Assembly: GCF_000091305.1 (NCBI RefSeq)
Contig: NC_013929.1
Coordinates: 4,960,001-5,024,000 of the forward strand
Length of the DNA stretch: 64,000 nucleotides
Direction of reading: 5' to 3'
Source: Streptomyces scabiei 87.22
GTDB taxonomy: Bacteria; Actinomycetota; Actinomycetes; Streptomycetales; Streptomycetaceae
Numbering within the stretch: the first letter of the stretch is position 1; the number at the start of each line of letters is the position of its first letter. Below the pieces are notes generated by a model. It ran no database searches and was not told where the DNA came from. It saw nothing but the letters and a program-made list of their open reading frames with translations. Made by a program: the position numbers and the translations under genes. Shown here piece after piece: positions 57,997 through 64,000 of the stretch.

Positions 57997-58243
57997 GTTC
58001 GGCCTCCTCACCGCCCCCTCGCTACCCCCTGTCACCTCCCCTCCAGGTAACACCCGTTCGGGTGAGTGCTCCACCGGAGGCGCCCCGCACGGCCCCAGCC
58101 CCGCACGGCCCCCGCCCCCCGGGCGAACGGCAGGCCGGCCGCCTCGCCCGGTCCTCCCCGTTCGGCTTGTCCTGGGGGGCCATTCGCAGTCACCCGGGGC
58201 GGGAGCGCTCGCGCGGCGCCGGGCCGGGGTCTTGCCTGGAGGG

Positions 58244-59251
58244 GTGTTCTCCCGTGCCCGCGGCACCCTGTCGGCCGCGCTGACCGTGCTCGCCTGCCTG
58301 CTCATGCCGACGGGCGCGCTGGCCGCGTGGGCGACGTACGAGATCGCGGACCGCACGCGCTACGAGGCCGTCATGGCACCGCTGGCCGCCGACCCCGCCG
58401 TCCGGGAGGCGCTCGCGGACGCGGTCGCCGCCGGGATCCTGCGCGAGGTGCGGGTGGGGCCGCGACTGCGGCGGCCGGTCGCGGAGTTCACGTACGACGC
58501 GGCCCACTCCTTCACCCGCACCGAGGCGTTCCGCACGGCCTGGCATCTGACCAACCGGGCGGCGCACGACGCGGTGCTGACGGCGGTGCGGGAGGAGGGC
58601 GCGTACGGCAGGAGCGGCGCGGGCGACGGGGGCGCGGACGGCGAGGGTGCGGAGGGCGGGGGCGCGGGCCGTGGCGGCGCACACGGCGGGGGCGCGTACG
58701 CCGGTGCGGTCCGCCCGGTGATGCTCGACCTCGCGCCGATCGGCGAACTCGTCAAACGGCAACTCGTCCGCGACCACGTGCCGTTCGCCCATCGCATCCC
58801 CGTCGCGCACACCGAGGTCGAGGTGCTGTCGGCCACGGAACTGGTCCAGCTTCGAAAGGGATACCGCGTGCTCGAAATCGCCGCGTTCTGGCTCCCGGTC
58901 GGCGCCCTCGCGCTGGCCGCCGGTGGCATTCTCGTCGCGACACAACGCCGTCGGGCCGTCTGCGCGACGGGCCTCGGCGCGGCTCTCGGCGGTGCGCTGC
59001 TCGGCGTCGCCGTCGCCCTCGGCCGCCACCTCACGCTGGCCGACCTGCCGCCCGACGTCTCCCCGGCCGCCGCCGGCGCCGTCTACGACGCGCTCACCGC
59101 CACCCTGCGCAGTGTGACCTGGGGTCTGCTGGGCCTCGGTACCACCGTGGCCGCGATCGCCTGGCTCACGGACCGCCTCGTGCGACGTCGGCGAGCGTCC
59201 GCAACGCCCCCGCCAGCTCCGGCGGAGGAACCGACGCGAGTCCGAGCCTGA
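58244..59251 (+). CDS. Putative membrane protein
   Basis: 335 residues from the GTG at 58244 (a TTG at 58232 is an alternative). TM1 (LSAALTVLACLLMPTGALAAW) is followed by an extracytoplasmic helical domain of about 170 residues containing a Gly/Ala low-complexity insert (GGAGRGGAHGGGAYAG). Three C-terminal helices end in a basic tail (VRRRRASATP). The function is unknown. Its last 86 bp overlap the 3' end of the convergent MocR gene, a large overlap for two real genes, so the exact C-terminus is worth a check. Confidence 0.75.
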   Translation: MFSRARGTLSAALTVLACLLMPTGALAAWATYEIADRTRYEAVMAPLAADPAVREALADAVAAGILREVRVGPRLRRPVAEFTYDAAHSFTRTEAFRTAWHLTNRAAHDAVLTAVREEGAYGRSGAGDGGADGEGAEGGGAGRGGAHGGGAYAGAVRPVMLDLAPIGELVKRQLVRDHVPFAHRIPVAHTEVEVLSATELVQLRKGYRVLEIAAFWLPVGALALAAGGILVATQRRRAVCATGLGAALGGALLGVAVALGRHLTLADLPPDVSPAAAGAVYDALTATLRSVTWGLLGLGTTVAAIAWLTDRLVRRRRASATPPPAPAEEPTRVRA

Positions 59252-60593
59252 CGCAGTCCGACGCGGAAGCGGCGACCGGGGCCCCCGCCTCCCGCTCCGC
59301 CCGGCCGGCCCCCGCCCCCACCGCGGGGACGGCGAACGCGGACCCGGGGGTCACCGCCACCCCCCGCTCGGCCGCCGCCGCGCAGAACGTGTCGGCCCGC
59401 CAGGGCTCCGGCAGCTCCCACCAGGCGTAGTACGCCCGCGGATTGCCCCGTACGGCGAACCCCGCCAGTTCCTCGGCGACCAGCCGCTGCCGCGCCGCCG
59501 CGTCCGCCCGCTTCGCCGCGACCAGCCGTCCCACCGTCCCGTCCCCGATCCACCGAGCCCCCGCCTCCAGCGCGAACCGCCCCGCCGCCCAGCCTCCCGA
59601 ACGCACCGCGTCCGCCGCCTGCCCGGCCCGCCCCCGCGGCACCACCAGGAACCCGACCGTCAGCCCCGGCGCCACCCGCTTGGACAGCCCGTCGACGACG
59701 AACACCCGCTCCGGCGCGTACGCGGCCAGCGGCGGCGGAGCCCCCGCCCCGGAGCCCCCCGCGCCCCCGTCCCCGTCCCCGTCCCCGTCCCCGTCCCCCA
59801 GGAACGACCAGATCCGGTCCTCGATCACCGGCAGGTCCAACTCCCGCACCACACAAGCGAGTTCGCTCCGGCGCCCGTCGCCCATCGTGACGGACGTCGG
59901 GTTGTGCAGGGTCGGCTGCGCGTACACCGCGGACAGCGGCGCCGCCCGGTGCGCGGCGGCCACCGCCTCCGGCCGCAGCCCCTGCCCGTCCGTCGTGAGC
60001 GGCACGAGGGTCACGCCCAGCCGCGCGGCGATCTCCTTGACCAGTGGATACGTGAGCGCCTCGACGCCGACGCGGGCCCCGGGCCGTACGAGGTGGGCGA
60101 GGGCGGCGGCGATGGCCTGGCGGGCGTTGCCGGTGAAGAGGAACCGGTCCGGGGCCGGGCGCCAGCCCTCCGTGGCGAGCAGACCGGCGGCGGCCTCGCG
60201 CGCGGCGGGCGTCCCGGCCGCCGGGGCCGTGCGCAGCGCGTCCGTCAGCACGTCGGGCCGCAGCAGCGGCGCGAGCCCGGCGGCCAGCAGCTCCGACTGG
60301 CCCGGCGCGGAAGGGTAGTTGAGCTCCAGGTTCACGGGCGCGGCGCCTGCCGGCTCCGCCAGTGCCCTCCCGGCAGGACCGGGCGGCGCCGCCCGGACGA
60401 ACGTCCCCCGTCCGACCTCCCCCACCACCAGACCGCGGCGCACCAGTTCCGCGTAGACCCGCCCGGCGGTCGACCCGGCGATTCCCCGCCGGCGCGCGAA
60501 CACCCGCTGCGGCGGCAGCCGGTCGCCGGGCCGCAGCCGCCCGGCGGCGATGTCGTCCGCGATGCGATCGGCGATACGCCGGTAGTCGGCCAC
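59166..60593 (-). CDS. MocR-type regulator (GntR DNA-binding plus aminotransferase fold)
   Basis: 475 residues from a GTG start. The N-terminal GntR winged helix (DYRRIADRIADDIAAGRLRPGDRLPPQR, then RGIAGSTAGRVYAELVRRGLV) is followed by a fold-I aminotransferase domain. Its PLP-binding Lys is in VDGLSKRVAPGLTVG, with FTGNARQAIAAAL and YAQPTLHNPTSVTM upstream. MocR proteins sense PLP or amino-acid-derived ligands and regulate a divergent gene. An acidic-Gly run (GDGDGDGDGDGG), coded by a CCCCGT microsatellite near 59764-59800, is inserted in the domain. The direct repeats at 60628-60660 are its likely binding site. Confidence 0.92.
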   Translation of the reverse strand: MADYRRIADRIADDIAAGRLRPGDRLPPQRVFARRRGIAGSTAGRVYAELVRRGLVVGEVGRGTFVRAAPPGPAGRALAEPAGAAPVNLELNYPSAPGQSELLAAGLAPLLRPDVLTDALRTAPAAGTPAAREAAAGLLATEGWRPAPDRFLFTGNARQAIAAALAHLVRPGARVGVEALTYPLVKEIAARLGVTLVPLTTDGQGLRPEAVAAAHRAAPLSAVYAQPTLHNPTSVTMGDGRRSELACVVRELDLPVIEDRIWSFLGDGDGDGDGDGGAGGSGAGAPPPLAAYAPERVFVVDGLSKRVAPGLTVGFLVVPRGRAGQAADAVRSGGWAAGRFALEAGARWIGDGTVGRLVAAKRADAAARQRLVAEELAGFAVRGNPRAYYAWWELPEPWRADTFCAAAAERGVAVTPGSAFAVPAVGAGAGRAEREAGAPVAASASDCVRLGLASVPPPELAGALRTLADVARGGP

Positions 60594-60627
60594 GACCGTT
60601 CCCCGCCTTCTCCCGGGCCCTCACCAC

Positions 60628-60660
60628 ATTGCACCGAGGGCAAAGATCTTATTGCACCGA
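60628..60660. promoter_or_regulatory. Likely MocR operator: paired direct repeats
   Basis: ATTGCACCGA occurs at 60628-60637 and again, identical, at 60651-60660, 23 bp apart start to start (about two helical turns). MocR regulators are known to bind direct repeats. The right copy covers the -35 box of the divergent hydrolase gene. Confidence 0.6.
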
Positions 60661-60681
60661 CCGACGGGGCGCCCCTAGGGT
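60652..60681 (+). promoter_or_regulatory. Promoter of the leaderless hydrolase gene
   Basis: TTGCAC (60652-60657) and TAGGGT (60676-60681), spacer 18 bp. Six bases separate the -10 box from the ATG at 60688, so transcription would begin at or next to the start codon. Confidence 0.6.
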
Positions 60682-60687
60682 CGGATC

Positions 60688-61494
60688 ATGACCGCCACCT
60701 TCCTCGCATACGAGGACGAAGGGGATGCGGGCCCGTCCCGCCCCCTCCCCCTGGTCCTCGTCCACGGCCATCCCTTCGACCGCACGATGTGGCACCCCCA
60801 GATCACCGCGTTCGCCGCCTCCCGCCGTGTCGTCGCCCCCGATCTGCGCGGCTACGGCGCCTCCCCCGTGGTCCCGGGCATCACCCCGCTGTCCGCCTTC
60901 GCCGGCGACATCGAAGCCCTGCTCGACCGTCTCGGGATCGGCGACTTCGTCCTCGGGGGCCTGTCCATGGGCGGCCAGATCGCGATGGAGTGCTACCGCC
61001 TCTTCCCGCACCGCGTCCGCGGACTCCTCCTCGCCGACACCTTCCCCGCCGCCGAGACCCCCGAGGGCCGGCACCACCGCAATGCCATGGCCGACCGGCT
61101 GCTGCGCGAGGGCATGTCGGGGTACGCCGACGAGGTGCTGTTCAAGATGGTGGCGCCGTACGCGGACGCGGGGGCCGTGGCCCACGTGCGCGGCATGATG
61201 ACGGCGACCGACCCCGTGGGTGCGGCGGCCGCCCTGCGCGGCCGCGCCGAGCGTCCCGACTACCGCGAGCTGCTCACCCGGGTCACCGTCCCGGCCCTGG
61301 TCGTCGTGGGCGCCGACGACACGTACACGCCCGTATCCGACGCCGAGGCCATGCACGCCGCCCTCCCCGACTCCGTCCTCCACGTCGTCGACGGCGCCGC
61401 CCACCTGCCGAACCTGGAGCGCCCGGACGAGTTCAACAAGGCGCTGGAGGGCTTCCTGGCACGGGTGGACGGGGCGCGGCCCCCGGCCGCGTGA
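60688..61494 (+). CDS. Alpha/beta-hydrolase
   Basis: 268 residues. LVLVHGHPFDRTMWHPQI is the oxyanion-hole region, VVAPDLRGYGASP the next strand and turn, and GLSMGGQIAME the nucleophile elbow with catalytic Ser. VPALVVVGADDTYTPV holds the acidic residue, and DGAAHLPNLERPDEF the catalytic His. It is a typical soluble esterase or peroxidase-type fold; the substrate is unknown. There is no ribosome binding site and the promoter layout predicts a leaderless mRNA. It is probably the target of the divergent MocR regulator. Confidence 0.93.
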   Translation: MTATFLAYEDEGDAGPSRPLPLVLVHGHPFDRTMWHPQITAFAASRRVVAPDLRGYGASPVVPGITPLSAFAGDIEALLDRLGIGDFVLGGLSMGGQIAMECYRLFPHRVRGLLLADTFPAAETPEGRHHRNAMADRLLREGMSGYADEVLFKMVAPYADAGAVAHVRGMMTATDPVGAAAALRGRAERPDYRELLTRVTVPALVVVGADDTYTPVSDAEAMHAALPDSVLHVVDGAAHLPNLERPDEFNKALEGFLARVDGARPPAA

Positions 61495-61590
61495 CGGAGG
61501 CGATTCACCCGTTCGGCCTACACCGCATGCGGCGCCCCGCCCCGCGCGTGAGCATGCGGGTGAGCTGTCCATCCGTCGGAGGAGGCCCTC

Positions 61591-62046
61591 ATGGCCCAGC
61601 ACAGCACCGCACCGCGCTCGAACCCCACGTCGCAGGAGACGCCCTCGCGCCACCGGGAGGCCCGCTCGGAGTGGGCCCACGGCGGGATGGTCTTCGCCGG
61701 TGTCCTGATGATGGTCATCGGCGTCATGAGCATCCTCAACGGCATCGCGGCGATCGCCACGGACGACGTGTACACGAACATCGGGAACTACGTGTTCGAG
61801 TTCAGCCTCACCTCGTGGGGCTGGATCCACCTGGTGCTCGGCGTCGCCGTCCTGGCCGCAGGCTACGGCGTCATACAGGGCCGCGACTGGGCCCGTGCGG
61901 TGGGCATCGCCCTGACGTCCCTGTTCGCCATCGAGTACTTCATGTTCCTGCCGTACGCCCCGGTCTGGTCCGTGATCTGCATCGGCGTAGCGGTCTTCGT
62001 GATCTGGTCCCTGGCAACGGCCCCGGAGTCCCACACCCGCATGTGA
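61591..62046 (+). CDS. Small four-helix membrane protein (DUF7144-like)
   Basis: 151 residues; GGAGGAGG precedes the ATG. After a polar N-terminus come four helices (MVFAGVLMMVIGVMSILNGI, WIHLVLGVAVLAAGYGVI, WARAVGIALTSLFAIEYFM, WSVICIGVAVFVIWSLA) with YGVIQGRDWARAVGIAL between them. This pattern matches a widespread actinobacterial membrane family that I associate with DUF7144. The function is unknown. A strong terminator follows. Confidence 0.78.
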   Translation: MAQHSTAPRSNPTSQETPSRHREARSEWAHGGMVFAGVLMMVIGVMSILNGIAAIATDDVYTNIGNYVFEFSLTSWGWIHLVLGVAVLAAGYGVIQGRDWARAVGIALTSLFAIEYFMFLPYAPVWSVICIGVAVFVIWSLATAPESHTRM

Positions 62047-62074
62047 CGCCCCCGCCCGACCGAACCGGCCCACC

Positions 62075-62105
62075 CTGAAAAGCACGGCCCACCCGTGCTT
62101 TTCAG
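62075..62105 (+). terminator. Intrinsic terminator
   Basis: CTGAAAAGCACGG and CCGTGCTTTTCAG make a perfect 13-bp stem with a 5-nt loop, 29 bp after the membrane-protein stop codon. The A- and T-rich tips work in both directions. Confidence 0.85.
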
Positions 62106-62114
62106 GCATGCCAA

Positions 62115-62290
62115 GCCCAGCTTCCAAGGGGCGGGGCCCGACCTTCCAGGGGCGGGTACCCGGCCTTCCAGCGGCGAGGCCCGGCTTTCAGGCCCGCAGG
62201 GCCGGATGCTTTCAGGCCCGCAGGGCCTGAGCATTTAGGGGCGCGGGGAACTGCGCGAGAAGCCCCACCGGACCCGCACCCGACAACGCA
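62115..62290. repeat. Intergenic repeat array ending in a Streptomyces-type GC element
   Basis: About five degenerate units of about 22 bp, each starting CTTCCAG/CTTTCAGG and followed by a GGGGCGGG or GCCCGCAGGGCC core. The array leads into a TTTAGGGGCGCGGGGAAC...GCGCG motif and an AAGCCCCACCGG stretch at about 62234-62275. The last motif is one I recall as recurring in many Streptomyces intergenic regions. No gene overlaps. Confidence 0.65.
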
Positions 62291-62406
62291 CCCCCCACAC
62301 CCCCCAATCCGCACCCACAACACGCACCCCACTCCCCACGCAACCTTCTCCCCACCCCACCCGTCCTAACAAAGACCCCCGCACCAAGAACGAGAGGCCC
62401 CGGCCC

Positions 62407-63501
62407 GTGGAGAGCGCGACCATCGAGCGGCCGGAACCGACGCCGGACCCGACACCCGACCCGACACCGGAAGCCACCCCACCCCCGAGCCGGCGCAAGC
62501 GACACCGCGGCAAGGCCGCCCTCGCCGCCCTGCTCCTCCTCGGCGTCACCCTCGTGGTCCTCTCCCGCACCGTCGACGCGGACGCCTTCACCCCGGTCCC
62601 CCAACTCCTCGCGTTCCTGCCCTGGCTCCTCGCCCCGACCGCCCTCGCCCTGCTCCTCTCCCTCGTCGCCCGCTGGTGGACCGGCCTGGCCTGGGGCGTC
62701 ATCGTCCTCGCCGCGCTCGCCTGGTACATCGAGCCCTACGGGAAGGCGACCGAGCCCACCGGCCCGGTGCTCGCCGAGGTCCGCGTGATGACGTCGAACG
62801 TGGAGTTCGGCCAGGGCACCGACGCCCTGATCAAGGCCGTACGCCGCGACCACCCCGACATCGTCTTCGTCGAGGAGTGCGAACTCACCTGCTCGGCCAC
62901 CCTCCGCGACACCTTCGGCTACCTCGACGACCGCAACGGCGGCACCGGCGGCACCGGCGGCGCGAAGAAGAAGCCCGTCGAGTACCCGTACCGCCAGTCC
63001 ATCGAGGGCTACGGCCCCGCCGGCTCCGTCATCCTCAGCCGCTACCCCCTGACGTCCGCCGCCCCGGTCCCCGGCTCGATGGGCATGCCCGGCGCGATCG
63101 CCGACATCGAGGGCCGGCCCGTACGGCTGCAGCTGGCCCACCCCATGCCCCCGCTGCCGGGGGAGCTGGACACCTGGCGCCGGGAGCTCGACGCGCTGCG
63201 GGCCTGGGCCGCGAAGGACAGCAAGACGCCGGCCATCCTGGCCGGCGACTTCAACGCCTCCCAGGACCACGCGGCCTTCCGGGCCGTCCTCGACACCGGC
63301 CTGAGCGACGCGGCCCGGCTGACGGGACAGGACCGCAGGCCCACCTGGCCGTCCCGGACGACCCCGAGGTTCGGCGCCCAGATCGACCACGTCCTGGTCT
63401 CCCACGAGGACTTCTCCGCACGCGGGATCCGCTTCCTCAAGCTGTCCGGCACCGACCACGAAGCCGTCACCGTGGATCTGGCCCTGCACCGGCGCGGGTG
63501 A
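62407..63501 (+). CDS. Membrane-anchored endonuclease/exonuclease/phosphatase-family protein
   Basis: 364 residues from a GTG start. A Thr-Pro-Asp repeat (PTPDPTPDPTPEATPP) opens it, then three transmembrane helices (ALAALLLLGVTLVVLS, LLAFLPWLLAPTALALLL, WGVIVLAALAWYIEPYG). The EEP domain has VMTSNVEFGQGTDALI, the catalytic IVFVEECE, ILAGDFNASQDH and, near the end, the SGTDHEAVTVDL metal/His motif (usually SDH). It acts outside the membrane on a phosphodiester or phospholipid; the substrate is unknown. Confidence 0.9.
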   Translation: MESATIERPEPTPDPTPDPTPEATPPPSRRKRHRGKAALAALLLLGVTLVVLSRTVDADAFTPVPQLLAFLPWLLAPTALALLLSLVARWWTGLAWGVIVLAALAWYIEPYGKATEPTGPVLAEVRVMTSNVEFGQGTDALIKAVRRDHPDIVFVEECELTCSATLRDTFGYLDDRNGGTGGTGGAKKKPVEYPYRQSIEGYGPAGSVILSRYPLTSAAPVPGSMGMPGAIADIEGRPVRLQLAHPMPPLPGELDTWRRELDALRAWAAKDSKTPAILAGDFNASQDHAAFRAVLDTGLSDAARLTGQDRRPTWPSRTTPRFGAQIDHVLVSHEDFSARGIRFLKLSGTDHEAVTVDLALHRRG

Positions 63502-63559
63502 ACCAAAAGGTCACAAACACCCCCCGGAACCCCCGGAATCCCCCCGTCATAATGGGCAC

Positions 63560-64000
63560 ATGTCCCGCCCGTTCCCCATCGGCCTCGCCCCGCCCGACTG
63601 GCTCGTGCGGAACCTCCAGCCGCAGCCGACCCCGGTCAACCGGCCGGCCGTCGCCCGCGCGGCGATCACGCTGACGCTGCCGCTGGCGCTCGGCCTCGCC
63701 GCCGGCCGGCCCGAGTACGGCGCACTCGCCTCCATGGGCGCCCTGTCGGGGGTCATCAGCGACACGGCGGCGGCGTACCGGATGCGGCTGATCAACATCG
63801 CGATCCCGCAGCTGTTCGCCGCCGTCGGCATCACGCTCGGCTCGCTGGTGTACGGGCAGGGCTGGGTCACCGTCGGGGCGCTCACCCTGGCCGCCCTCGT
63901 CTCCGGGATGATCTCGTCGATCGGCGCGGTGGCCTCCGTGTCGGGGCTGCTCCTGCTCCTCAACTCGGTGGTGGGCGCGGGCCTGCCGATGCCGGGGCAG
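63560..64000 (+). CDS. FUSC-family membrane protein, N-terminal part
   Basis: 147 residues before the window ends. A polar N-terminus (IGLAPPDWLVRNLQPQPTPV) leads to hydrophobic helices (ITLTLPLALGLAAG, LASMGALSGVISDTAAAYRMRL, IPQLFAAVGITLGSLVYG, LTLAALVSGMISSIGAVASV). The YGALASMGALSG start resembles the first half of FUSC/aromatic acid exporter proteins, which pump small organic acids. A CATAAT box six bases before the ATG suggests leaderless transcription. The rest of the gene is outside the window. Confidence 0.75.
   Translation, partial: MSRPFPIGLAPPDWLVRNLQPQPTPVNRPAVARAAITLTLPLALGLAAGRPEYGALASMGALSGVISDTAAAYRMRLINIAIPQLFAAVGITLGSLVYGQGWVTVGALTLAALVSGMISSIGAVASVSGLLLLLNSVVGAGLPMPGQ

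Noticed and set aside
1..64000. Secondary-metabolite cluster or prophage
   Set aside because: No polyketide, peptide, terpene or RiPP biosynthetic core enzymes and no phage structural or integrase genes were found.

Overview
The window is chromosomal DNA of a Streptomyces or very close actinomycete. The GC content is very high with GC-rich third codon positions. GTG and TTG starts are frequent, many genes are coupled by ATGA or GTGA overlaps, and many products are secreted or lipoproteins. ECF sigma factors, MocR, GntR, HxlR and XRE regulators, SpoIIE-type phosphatases, DUF3515 and DUF6174 proteins and a GH27/GH43 arabinose-releasing pair are all typical of that genus. No ribosomal operon, CRISPR array or polyketide/peptide synthase cluster is present.

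Layout. 1-6.9 kb: a serine hydrolase fragment, a secreted zinc peptidase, a membrane protein and a large secreted GH2 beta-galactosidase carrying a LamG-like insertion. 6.9-11.8 kb: an accessory patch in which a 2.0-kb IS630-family element with a DUF6368-like passenger gene has split an XRE regulator that once sat just upstream of an HD-domain hydrolase; a three-gene operon of small proteins follows. 11.8-17 kb: an oxidoreductase with a divergent HxlR regulator, then a translationally coupled GH27 (predicted beta-L-arabinopyranosidase) and GH43-CBM42 pair. 17-21 kb: hypothetical and lipoprotein genes, an atypical tRNA-Gly(UCC) with its own terminator, and a DUF234 ATPase remnant beside it. 21.3-25.9 kb: an IS5-family element, relatively AT-rich DNA, small secreted proteins, a kinase-like protein with a conserved partner, and a small GntR regulator with a perfect operator between divergent promoters.

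26-37 kb: secreted and surface proteins (beta-propeller-like, LAETG-anchored, SdrD/Cna-B), a MinD/CooC-like ATPase and a 1030-residue PAS-GAF-SpoIIE-HATPase regulator. 37-49 kb: a cell-envelope region with two active-looking L,D-transpeptidases, one degenerate L,D-transpeptidase-like protein, a TlpA-like lipoprotein, DUF3515, three separate ECF sigma/membrane-protein pairs, an XRE-TPR regulator and a MscS-related membrane protein. 49-64 kb: a secreted propeller/Ig protein, an OmpR-type two-component system, a SpoIIE phosphatase, SH3 and membrane proteins, a MocR regulator divergent from a leaderless alpha/beta hydrolase with a paired direct-repeat operator, an intergenic repeat array, an endonuclease/exonuclease/phosphatase-family protein and the start of a FUSC-family membrane protein.

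The genes fall into three themes: extracellular plant-polysaccharide use (GH2, GH27, GH43), envelope remodelling and its ECF-type control (L,D-transpeptidases, ECF pairs, LAETG and Cna-B proteins, possibly the tRNA-Gly), and mobile or accessory DNA (IS630, IS5, ATPase remnant, small GntR/XRE modules). All functions are read from sequence patterns and family knowledge; no database search was possible.
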